In this document: one piece after another, positions 35,341 to 43,237 of the stretch
How positions within the stretch are numbered: position 1 is the stretch's first letter
Layout: every line of letters begins with the position of its first letter
NCBI RefSeq assembly: GCF_000513855.1
Contig: NZ_KI911318.1
Coordinates: forward strand, 328,087-392,086
DNA length: 64,000 nt
From: Desulfurococcus amylolyticus Z-533
GTDB lineage: Archaea; Thermoproteota; Thermoprotei_A; Sulfolobales; Desulfurococcaceae
Direction of reading: 5' to 3'
The notes under the pieces: model-generated
Databases searched by the model: none
What the model was told of the DNA's origin: nothing
What the model saw: only the letters and a program-made list of their open reading frames with translations
Program-made: the position numbers and the translations under genes

Positions 35341-36513
35341 GTGATTGCTGTGAGCATGCAGTATCTCGTTGATAAAGGTATAGAGTACGCTCACAAGGCT
35401 GTCTCAGCAGATAAGGCAGGGGACTACGAGACAGCTATAAAATACTATAACTCTGCCATAGACCTCTTATCAAAGTACCTTAAACTATACCCTGACTCCC
35501 CTCTAGCGGAGACGTATAGGGACCTGGTGCAGAAGTATAAGAATAGGGTAGCACTGCTAGAAAAGTATCTATCTAACTCAGTGAAGATAGGTGGTTCTCA
35601 GGGCGAGGAGGGCAGTATAGATGACGTTGTCGAAGTACTGGAGCCTGAGAAGAGGAGTAATAAGAACACGTTTAAGGATCTAGTAGACCTGGAGGAAGTA
35701 AAACAGGCTTTGAAACGCTCAGTAATATACCCTGTGAAAACACCACACCTCTACCCTCTTGGATGGGCCCAGGGAATACTCTTGTTTGGTCCACCTGGAT
35801 GCGGTAAAACAGAGCTGGCGATAGCCCTTGCCAACGAGGTAGACGCTGTCCTTATAAATGTAAGCCCAGCCACAGTTATGAGTAAGTGGCTTGGTGACGC
35901 AGAGAAAAACGTTAAGAAGATATTTGATAAGGCCAGGGAATATGCTTCGCAAGGTAAACCAGTGATCATATTCATTGATGAAGTAGACAGCTTACTACAG
36001 CCCCTGGGAAACGAGGTGGGTGGCGAGAAGAGGATGAGAAACCAGTTCCTGATCGAGATGGATGGATTAAAGAGCAAGGAGAACAAGAAGATGCCGTTAT
36101 TCGTAGTGGGTGCAACGAATAAGCCGTGGACCCTTGACATAGGCTTCATAAGGAGGTTCGAGAAGAGGATATATGTCCCACCACCAAACAGTGAAGTCAG
36201 GAAACAATTATTCATACACTTCATCGGTAAATTGAAAGACATCTACACAATCGATAACATAGACTATGAGAAGCTAGCGGACTTAACAGAAAACTATAGT
36301 CCAGCAGACATAGCCAGCATAGTTAAAGAAGTACAGAATAATGTGGCAGAGGAATTAAACGAGAAAGGATTATCGAAGCCTGAGGACATAAAGCAAAGCA
36401 GGCCACTAACCACAGAGGACTTCGTAAAGGTAATAGAGAAGAGGAAGCCTAGTATAGATCCCTCATGGCTGGAAGCATACAAGGAATGGCAAGAGAAATA
36501 CGGTGCACTCTAA
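35341..36513 (+). CDS. cdvC: CdvC, Vps4-like AAA+ ATPase
   Basis: A 390-residue ATPase that disassembles CdvB-family polymers. The first 75 residues are a three-helix MIT domain (YAHKAVSADKAGDYETAIKY). The AAA core has Walker A GPPGCGKTE (about 144-152), pore loop MSKWLGDAEK, Walker B IIFIDEVDSLL and the arginine-finger region GFIRRFEKR. The Vps4-type start and end helices are present. A start at ATG 35356 (MQYLVDK) or the GTG 35341 is possible. Separated from cdvB by 25 bases; one transcript. Confidence 0.93.
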   Translation: MIAVSMQYLVDKGIEYAHKAVSADKAGDYETAIKYYNSAIDLLSKYLKLYPDSPLAETYRDLVQKYKNRVALLEKYLSNSVKIGGSQGEEGSIDDVVEVLEPEKRSNKNTFKDLVDLEEVKQALKRSVIYPVKTPHLYPLGWAQGILLFGPPGCGKTELAIALANEVDAVLINVSPATVMSKWLGDAEKNVKKIFDKAREYASQGKPVIIFIDEVDSLLQPLGNEVGGEKRMRNQFLIEMDGLKSKENKKMPLFVVGATNKPWTLDIGFIRRFEKRIYVPPPNSEVRKQLFIHFIGKLKDIYTIDNIDYEKLADLTENYSPADIASIVKEVQNNVAEELNEKGLSKPEDIKQSRPLTTEDFVKVIEKRKPSIDPSWLEAYKEWQEKYGAL

Positions 36514-36515
36514 AG

Positions 36516-36561
36516 AACCGGGTACCCGGTTAAACTATAAATTGGTCACCGGGTACCCGGT
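36516..36561. repeat. Paired GGGTACCC palindromes behind cdvC
   Basis: AACCGGGTACCCGGTT (36516-36531) is a perfect 16-bp palindrome three bases after the cdvC stop codon's last base; ACCGGGTACCCGGT (36548-36561) is a second perfect copy of its 14-bp core. In RNA the two copies could pair across a 16-nt loop as a strong terminator-like stem; in DNA they could be protein sites. The core also occurs upstream of cdvB (34348-34355). Confidence 0.6.
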
Positions 36562-36814
36562 ATCCCGGTTTTCACATTCTATAATAGACTTCTGTTTTCA
36601 CAGCTAGCGATTGAATGGTTTCACTCATGAATCATCTAAGCTATTTCTTTGAACACGGTCGCATTATACAAGCAATGGCTTACTAATGCGTGAACACATT
36701 CCATGTCATCCTACTGATTCATTCATATGCCTTGTACCTGGTTTTCATGGTTGTTTCCAACGATATCTGTGGGAATAGTTAAATCCATGTCTCGGAATAA
36801 ATAATATAATGTGC

Positions 36815-36884
36815 GATGAGGAGAGTCATGCCGAGGGATCCCTAGGATGACCTCAGCCCTGGGGTAGCTGAGCGGTTCTCCATC
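36815..36884 (+). ncRNA. Predicted three-way-junction RNA between cdvC and cren7
   Basis: Seventy bases fold completely by eye. P1: GATG/CATC (36815-36818/36881-36884) plus GAGA/TCTC (36821-36824/36877-36880). P2: GTCAT/ATGAC (36825-36829/36847-36851) extended by CC/GG and AGG/CCT to a GATC loop. P3: CTCAGC/GCTGAG (36852-36857/36867-36872). P1 stacks directly on P2 and P2 on P3, leaving only four unpaired junction bases. A TTAAAT element near 36777-36783 is correctly spaced as a TATA box. A C/D guide RNA is an alternative (GATGA and CTGA are present, but box C is imperfect). The strand is inferred. The rest of the 590-bp gap holds nothing else I recognise. Confidence 0.5.
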
Positions 36885-37060
36885 TATAGGATCACACTTA
36901 GGAATGGATATTGTAGAACATCTCTAAGACCCGCTAGGGTTTTGAATAGTGCTGATACCTTACTATTTCTCAATATAGTTGAATATATGTAATAACATTG
37001 TTATGTACATAGATAGTGTTGTATCGAGAAAAATCGAATAATTACTAAGCTATGGGAAAA

Positions 37061-37070
37061 ATTATATAAG
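37061..37070 (+). promoter_or_regulatory. TATA box of cren7
   Basis: ATTATATAAG, preceded by an A-rich BRE-like GGGAAAA, lies about 38 bases upstream of ATG 37104, so transcription would begin near 37091. GGTGA at 37094-37098 then serves as ribosome-binding site for ATG 37104; use of ATG 37092 would be leaderless. Confidence 0.5.
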
Positions 37071-37103
37071 GGTTTAACATATTAATTTACAATGGTGATC
37101 CAT

Positions 37104-37289
37104 ATGCCCTGTACAGAGAAAGTAAAGGTGAAAACCCCAGGCGGTAGGGAACTAGAGCTAGTTCCTGTAAAGGTATGGCAGCTGAACCCAAGGGGTAGGA
37201 AAGGAGTTAAGATAGGGTTGTTCCAGGATCCTGGAACCGGGAGATACTTTAGAACCAGGGTACCAGAGGAATACCCGCTCTGCAGCTAG
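37104..37289 (+). CDS. creN7: Chromatin protein Cren7
   Basis: A 61-residue protein that is clearly Cren7, the conserved crenarchaeal DNA-bending chromatin protein. The SH3-like β-barrel core is intact: VKVKTPGGRELELVP, VWQLNPRGRKGVKIGLF and DPGTGRYFRTRVP, including the Trp and Leu residues that intercalate in the minor groove. Cysteines lie at residue 3 and near the end (YPLCS). The frame also opens at ATG 37092. It is monocistronic with a strong TATA box, as expected for an abundant protein. Confidence 0.93.
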   Translation: MPCTEKVKVKTPGGRELELVPVKVWQLNPRGRKGVKIGLFQDPGTGRYFRTRVPEEYPLCS

Positions 37290-37530
37290 CCGGTTACTAT
37301 AGCATATTTTTAACCCTCTATCTCTGTTTCGAGGATAATGATCCTCTTCCAAGATAGTACCCATCCAGACCTCTATTGATCCTGGAAAGAGGGCCAGCTG
37401 TTACCAGGGTTCTAGCATGATTGATTATGTCTCTCTCCATCCTGGGGGACAGGATTTTTAGTTGCAATGTTAGCGCTTATTTACCTGTTTTAACAATATA
37501 TATTCATAATAAAGATTGGTGGGAGAGTAT

Positions 37531-38742
37531 ATGGCTGACCTAAGTGTTGAACTAGCCGGGTTGAAGCTAAGAAATCCGATAATGAATGCTGCCTGTCCTG
37601 TATCAAGGGATGCCGATGCCATGAGGATGTTAATAGATAATGGCGTTGGTGCAGTCGTGGCTAAGACTATAAGTGTGAAGCCGGCTATAGTCCCACGCCC
37701 CAGCATGGCAGCAGTTGATCGTGGATTAGTGAGGGCCCACCTACTGAAAACCCTGAAGCCTGGCGATGTAAGGATTACGCCGGTGGACAGCGGGAACCAC
37801 CGCTTCATATATGCTGTTCTTAATGCTGAATTATGGAGTGATATACCGGCTGAGCATTATTTAGAGAGAGAGTACCCGCTTGTTAAGAGTTATTGCGAGG
37901 AGAGGGGGGCAGTGTTTATAGCGAGTATAGGGTATACACCCGAGGAGCTATCTTTGCTCGGCCCGAAGGTTGAGAAAGCCGGCGTCCAGGCGATCGAGTT
38001 TTCAACACATTACATAGGCAGGGATTATCGTCCAGTAATAGAGGCTGCCAAAGCCCTCAGGGAGAGCGTTGACATACCAATATTTCCGAAACTAAGTCCC
38101 TTCACCCCCAACATTCCCGAACTAGTGAAGGAACTTGAGAAAGTGGGCGTTGATGGGATCGTTGCTACGAATACTATTGGCCCAGCCCTACACATAGATG
38201 TTGAGACCGGCTTACCGATCGTTGGTGGTCCATACGGCTATGGATGGATGAGTGGCCCAGCCCTTAAGCCACTCGCATTGGCAGTTGTCTCACAGGTGGC
38301 TTTGAATACAAAGCTACCTGTGATAGGTGTTGGAGGGATTAGTAGGGGTGTGGATGTCATAGAGTACTTCATGGCTGGTGCTTCAGCAGTACAGATATGT
38401 ACAGCGGCGTTGATTGAGGGCCCACAGGCATTCGCTAGAATAATTAGGGAGGTGAATGAATGGCTCGATAGACACGGATATACAAGTATCCTTGATGTAA
38501 AGGGCTTGGCATTGAAGTATTTAAAGCCGGAGCCTAGAAGAGTGTGGGCCCAGCCACCGGTAGTAGACGAGAAGAAGTGTATTGGATGCGGGTTCTGTGA
38601 GCAGGTATGCAACTATGATGCTGTACATGTTGAGGAGTCAAGTGGTAAGCGTGTTGCAAGGGTTAGTATAATGAAATGCTATGGATGTGGATTATGTACA
38701 AGTGTATGCCCCACTAGAGCTATACACTTTATTGAGAAGTAG
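37531..38742 (+). CDS. Dihydroorotate dehydrogenase-family flavoprotein with two [4Fe-4S] motifs
   Basis: A 403-residue enzyme with the class-1 DHOD/PreA FMN barrel (LRNPIMNAACPVSR, FPKLSPFTPN, GVGGISRGVDVIEYFMAGA with phosphate-binding glycines) and a C-terminal ferredoxin domain with CIGCGFCEQVC and CYGCGLCTSVC, ligating two [4Fe-4S] clusters. This layout is that of PreA of dihydropyrimidine dehydrogenase and ferredoxin-linked DHOD-like enzymes. Pyrimidine synthesis or breakdown cannot be told apart here; no other pyr gene is adjacent. Start ATG 37531 behind GGTGGGAG. Confidence 0.8.
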   Translation: MADLSVELAGLKLRNPIMNAACPVSRDADAMRMLIDNGVGAVVAKTISVKPAIVPRPSMAAVDRGLVRAHLLKTLKPGDVRITPVDSGNHRFIYAVLNAELWSDIPAEHYLEREYPLVKSYCEERGAVFIASIGYTPEELSLLGPKVEKAGVQAIEFSTHYIGRDYRPVIEAAKALRESVDIPIFPKLSPFTPNIPELVKELEKVGVDGIVATNTIGPALHIDVETGLPIVGGPYGYGWMSGPALKPLALAVVSQVALNTKLPVIGVGGISRGVDVIEYFMAGASAVQICTAALIEGPQAFARIIREVNEWLDRHGYTSILDVKGLALKYLKPEPRRVWAQPPVVDEKKCIGCGFCEQVCNYDAVHVEESSGKRVARVSIMKCYGCGLCTSVCPTRAIHFIEK

Positions 38743-38904
38743 GAGTAGTTTTAATCAGATATCATAATTTTTCTTAATTCTTCATTTTATTGTGTTTATG
38801 TAAAAAATCATGTAAGAATTCTCGTTGATTAGTTTTAAATATTTAAATAAACCCTTCCATTGGAAGTTATAAACGCTGACGTTAATGGAATAAATGGTGG
38901 AACA

Positions 38905-40143
38905 ATGAGCCACTTAGAGATCCCCAGGCTACCCACAATAAGGGATATTGATATAACGGGTAGAAAAGTCTTCATGCGCATAGATATAAATGTCCCCATA
39001 GATCCCGACACAAGTGAAATACTTGATGATCGACGGATTAGAACACATGCATCTTTTATCAAAAGACTAGTGGAGGAGTATAGGCCTGCACTGGTACTTG
39101 CATCACACCAGGGTAGACCCGGTGACAGCGATTTTACATCAATGGAGAAGCATGCCGAGTTGCTATCAAAGTACACTGGGATAAACATACGTTACATTCC
39201 TGACGTAATAGGTCCAAAGGCTCTTGAGGAAATAAATAACTTAAAGCCAGGCGAGATCCTCTTGCTGGATAACCTGAGGCTCCTTTCAGAGGAAGTATTA
39301 GAGGCTCCACCCGAGAGGCAGGCATTAACTATTATGGCCAGGAGGCTTTCATCGGTGATCAACATATATGTGAACGATGCATTTGCAACAGCTCACAGGA
39401 GCCAGCCAAGCATCGTGGGATTACCACTCCTCATGCCGAGTTGCATCGGCCCCCTGTTCGAGCGTGAGATAGAGGCAGTTAGAAAGGTATTCGGCTCCGG
39501 TGAGTCGCCCAGGATATATGTTCTAGGCGGCTCCAAGGTTAGGGAATTATTAAGGGTCATCGAGAACCTGATGAGGAATAAGTTAGCCGATAGAATACTT
39601 ACAACAGGCCTCCTAGCACATTTATTCCTAGTCGCCAAGGGAGTGAACATAGGGACAGAGAACATGAAAATCCTGGAGGAGAAGGGGGTACTATCCCTTG
39701 TCCCCAGGGCTAGATATATACTGCTACGGGGAGCACCGGTTGAGACACCAGTTGATCTCAAGGTTGAAGTAAACGGTGATGTGAGGAACACATATATAGG
39801 TGAGGTTAGAGGTGTGGTTAAGGATATAGGTGAAAACACAGTCCAGATATACAGCGACCTCATAAGGGATGCCAGGATCATAGTTATGCGTGGTCCCGCA
39901 GGCGTTATAGAGGATGAGAGATTTAGAGATGGAACACTTAGGATACTCGACGCTGTATACAGTTCCAACGCTTTTACATTGATAGCTGGAGGACACCTGG
40001 CCTCTATGGTGAATGAATCAAAGTTATCGAATAGAATACATGTGTCAACAGGCGGCAACGCACTCCTACTATTCCTCTCCGGCGAAGAACTCCCAGCGCT
40101 AAAGGCACTGGAGTTATCGGCTAAAATGTTCCTGGGATGGTAG
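38905..40143 (+). CDS. pgk: Phosphoglycerate kinase
   Basis: A 412-residue PGK catalysing 1,3-bisphosphoglycerate plus ADP to 3-phosphoglycerate plus ATP. Family blocks are present: FMRIDINVPI, ASHQGRPGD, LLLDNLRLLS, YVNDAFATAHRSQPS, YVLGGSKV and the C-terminal GGHLASM with STGGNALLLFLSGEELP. ATG 38905 with GGTGG is preferred over the TTG 38860 upstream. Its stop overlaps the gap start region, so the two glycolytic genes are one unit. Confidence 0.94.
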   Translation: MSHLEIPRLPTIRDIDITGRKVFMRIDINVPIDPDTSEILDDRRIRTHASFIKRLVEEYRPALVLASHQGRPGDSDFTSMEKHAELLSKYTGINIRYIPDVIGPKALEEINNLKPGEILLLDNLRLLSEEVLEAPPERQALTIMARRLSSVINIYVNDAFATAHRSQPSIVGLPLLMPSCIGPLFEREIEAVRKVFGSGESPRIYVLGGSKVRELLRVIENLMRNKLADRILTTGLLAHLFLVAKGVNIGTENMKILEEKGVLSLVPRARYILLRGAPVETPVDLKVEVNGDVRNTYIGEVRGVVKDIGENTVQIYSDLIRDARIIVMRGPAGVIEDERFRDGTLRILDAVYSSNAFTLIAGGHLASMVNESKLSNRIHVSTGGNALLLFLSGEELPALKALELSAKMFLGW

Positions 40144-40145
40144 CC

Positions 40146-41198
40146 ATGCCTGTTAAAGTAGCTGTAAATGGCTCGGGAACCATAGGTAAGAGAATTGTTG
40201 ACTCAGTATTGTTGAACAAGGACTTTAAGCTAGTTGGAGTCGCCAAGTATAAGCCGGATTACCAGGCATACCTAATGATAGAGAAGGGTATACCAGTGTT
40301 TGTTCCACGGGATAGAGCAGGGGAATTTATTAACTCGGGCATCGAGCCAAGTGGATACATAGACTACTTGTTTGAAGAAGCAGATTTAATATATGACGCC
40401 TCACCAGGTGGTAAAGGTGTATTAAATAAGAAGATATATGAGAAACACGGCAAACCAGTTGTCTTCCAGGGAGGTGAGGACCCAGAGATAGCTGAGATCA
40501 GCTATAGTACGTTCTGTAATTACAGTGATGCAATAAATAAGAAAAATGTAAGGGTCGTCAGCTGTAATACAACAGGTATGCTGAGACTGCTATGTATACT
40601 AGAAAAGGAGTATGGTGTCAAGAAGGCGCTGGCAGTAATTATCAGGAGAGCGGCGGATCCCAAGGAGGATAACAAGGGCCCCGTCAACTCCATACTACTG
40701 GATCCCCCGGAGATACCTAGTCACCACGGGGTAGATGCCCGTACAGTGGCTCCATGGCTTAATATCACGAGTGCTGCCGTCGTGGTTCCAACAACCCTTA
40801 TGCATATGCAGTTTATAGAGGTCGAGCTAAAGTCCCCTGTCAAGAAGGATGAGGTGCTGGAGGTGCTAGGAAGATATAGGAGGTTTCTACTTATAGATTC
40901 AACTCGGACAGGCATTGATTCCACCAGTAAGCTCATGGAACTAGCCAGAGATGCTGGTAGGATGCGTGGTGACATATATGAGAACTCAGTGTTCATCGAT
41001 ACAGTCAAGATCGAGGATACACGACTCTACATGTTCCAGGGGATCCACCAGGAGTCAATTGTTATCCCGGAAAACATGGATGTAGCATACGCGATACTGG
41101 GCCTTGAACACGACCAGTATAGGGTTGTGGAGAAAACAGATAGCCTACTGGGAATCGGTTCCCTGGAAAAATTGATTAAGACAAGTAGACATAGATAA
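40146..41198 (+). CDS. gap: Archaeal phosphorylating glyceraldehyde-3-phosphate dehydrogenase
   Basis: A 350-residue archaeal class II GAPDH. The Rossmann motif VNGSGTIGKRI is at the N-terminus, and the catalytic Cys lies in VSCNTTGMLRLL (about residues 137-148); HMQFIEVELK and the C-terminal region match the archaeal form. It works with Pgk, mainly in gluconeogenesis in hyperthermophilic archaea, where glycolysis bypasses it by GAPOR or GAPN. Start ATG 40146; an ATG at 40137 overlaps pgk. Confidence 0.94.
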   Translation: MPVKVAVNGSGTIGKRIVDSVLLNKDFKLVGVAKYKPDYQAYLMIEKGIPVFVPRDRAGEFINSGIEPSGYIDYLFEEADLIYDASPGGKGVLNKKIYEKHGKPVVFQGGEDPEIAEISYSTFCNYSDAINKKNVRVVSCNTTGMLRLLCILEKEYGVKKALAVIIRRAADPKEDNKGPVNSILLDPPEIPSHHGVDARTVAPWLNITSAAVVVPTTLMHMQFIEVELKSPVKKDEVLEVLGRYRRFLLIDSTRTGIDSTSKLMELARDAGRMRGDIYENSVFIDTVKIEDTRLYMFQGIHQESIVIPENMDVAYAILGLEHDQYRVVEKTDSLLGIGSLEKLIKTSRHR

Positions 41199-41211
41199 AA
41201 AGGTGAGAACC

Positions 41212-41628
41212 ATGAGTGAAGCACCTACATACGAGATAAGCTTCTACTTCAGGAAAATCCTTGTCCCAGTGGATGGGAGCGAGAATAGTTTAAAAGCGTT
41301 GGAGTTCGCTATTGACCTGGCAAGGCACTATGGCTCCAAGATAATTGTAGTATACGCTAAACCGAAGGGAGATCTACGGGGAGACCCCTTTGAACGCGTG
41401 AAACTAAGGGCGGCTAAGGAGGGTATGGATATACAGTATAAGCTGATAGAGTACGATCCCTCTAGTAGTAACACTCCCTCGGTCCTTGTCAGGGAGGTTA
41501 TTGAAGGGGGTTATGATGCAGTGGTAGTGGGGGCTAGGGGTCTAAGTCTCTCGACAGAAATACCTATAGGGAGTACGGCTTTATCCCTAGTAATAAACTC
41601 ACCGGTTTCAGTGTTCATTGTGAGGTAG
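41212..41628 (+). CDS. UspA-family universal stress protein
   Basis: A 138-residue single-domain Usp: FRKILVPVDGSENSLKALEFA at the N-terminus and VVVGARGLSLSTEIPIGSTALSLVINSPVSVFIV at the end, of which GARGLS...GS corresponds to the ATP-binding G-x2-G-x9-G-S/T motif. ATP binding is therefore likely. GGTGAG supports ATG 41212. It trails pgk-gap closely and is probably co-transcribed. Confidence 0.82.
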   Translation: MSEAPTYEISFYFRKILVPVDGSENSLKALEFAIDLARHYGSKIIVVYAKPKGDLRGDPFERVKLRAAKEGMDIQYKLIEYDPSSSNTPSVLVREVIEGGYDAVVVGARGLSLSTEIPIGSTALSLVINSPVSVFIVR

Positions 41629-43147
41629 TTCCACTGAAATAATATTTTTTCAGGACACCAGTCATATCTACTTTTTCAGGAGTCCTCTTCCAGGCATTCA
41701 TTGAGATCTCTAGGTATTTCTCCGGGTCTTTATGATACATGTCTATTATCCATAGTAACTTGCTTCTGAACTCCGCGTATTCCTTTTCATCTATCTCCCT
41801 GGCTCTAGGATCAGTATATATGTTTATGAAGTCCCTGAGGTCCTGGCCAAAGAGCCAGCCTGTAACACCGTCTTCAACCACCTCGAGTACTCCTCCATCC
41901 CTACTAGAGAGCACCGGTACTCCATTGACCTGTGCCTTCATAAAGCTCGTTCCACATGCCTCCCACCCGCTGAACGGGGTGAAGAGCCACAGGTCTGATC
42001 CCTGTATTATTAAACGGGCTGTCTCAACATCGTATTCTGGAAGATATACTACATTAGCCAGCTTCAAATCTAGCTCCCTGAATTTCCTTAGATACTCTAT
42101 TCCATCCTGGTCTCTTGGATGGGGTTTCCCAGCTATTATGAAGAATGCGTTGATATCCGGGTTTTCCTCGATGAATCTAGCTATAAAGTATGGCCTTTTG
42201 TATCTAGCTAAACGCCTTGTCCACACAATAATTGGTTTCCCCTCAGCGTTTACATTATTTTTCACTGCTTTAACTAGTGAGAGAAGCTTCTCCCGTGACT
42301 CAGCCCTGGCCTTCACTAGTATTTCTTTCTGGAACAGACCCTGTTTCCACGCCATATATAGCTCTGGATGCATCCACCTTGGTAGATATATGCCGTTGGT
42401 TATCCCCTTGAATTTACCAGCGTGCGCCGGGAAGATCCTGCCTATTATCTCCTCCTGCTTCCTGGATACAACGATTGCTGATTTAAGCCGTGACAAAGCG
42501 TACTCGGAGAGGTTTACGTTGTCTCCCAGGAACAGCCCGAATTCCCTCGCTATATATTCCCCTGGAAACCCTGGATGACCCCAAGGTCCGGGTGTGTGGA
42601 TTATTATCCTAGCTTTATCGCTTACATCGAGCATGCTTAGGATGAGTGCGGTGTATGACTCCTCAAGGTCTATTACGTTGATCTTATCTAGGCCTATAAC
42701 ATTCCTTATATAGTATGAGGATGCCTTCGCCAGAAGAGCATACTTGAGGAAACTCTCCTCTGCACTGTCTTCAAGGTATACCCTATCGGTTAGCTTCCTC
42801 GCCCATTGAGGGCAGACGGCCTCGAATAATACGGCTTTCGCCGTCTTATATTTGTAGACCCAGGGCCTGACTATTACCTCAGTGTTCCTAAGAGTTACTA
42901 CGAACTCCTCCTCAGGGGTTAGTTTTTCAAGGAACTCCCTATTCTGTCTTTCAGGAGCTAGTAGTGGTTGAATGCCCTGGAAAGACACAGACACATATCC
43001 ATGTCTATAATAGAGGGAGAGCACTGTGTAATCGATACCCATATCACCTGCCCCATATAGCTTATCCCCTTCTAGGACGCCTAGTCCGCCAGCATATATG
43101 TGTGATTTATCGAGGGCTAACTCGGGTGTTATACTTACAATGACCAT
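41615..43147 (-). CDS. Short-form α-glucan phosphorylase (GT35-like)
   Basis: A 510-residue protein. GGLGVLEGD near the N-terminus, TRRLARYKRP, AGKPHPRDQDGIEYL and a C-terminal block WEACGTSFMKAQVNGVPVLS match the glycogen phosphorylase/AgpA line, with the Lys expected to hold pyridoxal phosphate in TSFMKAQ. It is much shorter than bacterial GlgP (about 800 aa), lacking much of the N-terminal domain, as many archaeal members do. It would release glucose-1-phosphate from glycogen or maltodextrin; a GT5-like starch synthase is the alternative. Convergent overlap with the usp gene. Confidence 0.75.
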   Translation of the reverse strand: MVIVSITPELALDKSHIYAGGLGVLEGDKLYGAGDMGIDYTVLSLYYRHGYVSVSFQGIQPLLAPERQNREFLEKLTPEEEFVVTLRNTEVIVRPWVYKYKTAKAVLFEAVCPQWARKLTDRVYLEDSAEESFLKYALLAKASSYYIRNVIGLDKINVIDLEESYTALILSMLDVSDKARIIIHTPGPWGHPGFPGEYIAREFGLFLGDNVNLSEYALSRLKSAIVVSRKQEEIIGRIFPAHAGKFKGITNGIYLPRWMHPELYMAWKQGLFQKEILVKARAESREKLLSLVKAVKNNVNAEGKPIIVWTRRLARYKRPYFIARFIEENPDINAFFIIAGKPHPRDQDGIEYLRKFRELDLKLANVVYLPEYDVETARLIIQGSDLWLFTPFSGWEACGTSFMKAQVNGVPVLSSRDGGVLEVVEDGVTGWLFGQDLRDFINIYTDPRAREIDEKEYAEFRSKLLWIIDMYHKDPEKYLEISMNAWKRTPEKVDMTGVLKKYYFSGTTSQ

Positions 43148-43237
43148 GTATATCTCCCTGGTATTATTTTTAATGGCCTGTCACACTTTATTATCTCTAT
43201 AGATTATTAAGTATTACTTACATGGGGATTGACGAAT

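Noticed and set aside
36811-36875. Box C/D sRNA as the sole explanation for the 36.8-kb RNA
   Set aside because: Box C (GCGATGA) and the internal boxes each deviate from consensus, and the extensive pairing of the would-be guide regions argues against a C/D guide.
39393-40058. 221-residue antisense ORF inside pgk
   Set aside because: Pgk is unambiguous on the plus strand and the antisense product has no recognisable features.
41739-42578. 279-residue antisense ORF within the glucan phosphorylase gene
   Set aside because: Long only because of codon bias on the opposite strand; no motif, and the phosphorylase motifs on the minus strand are clear.
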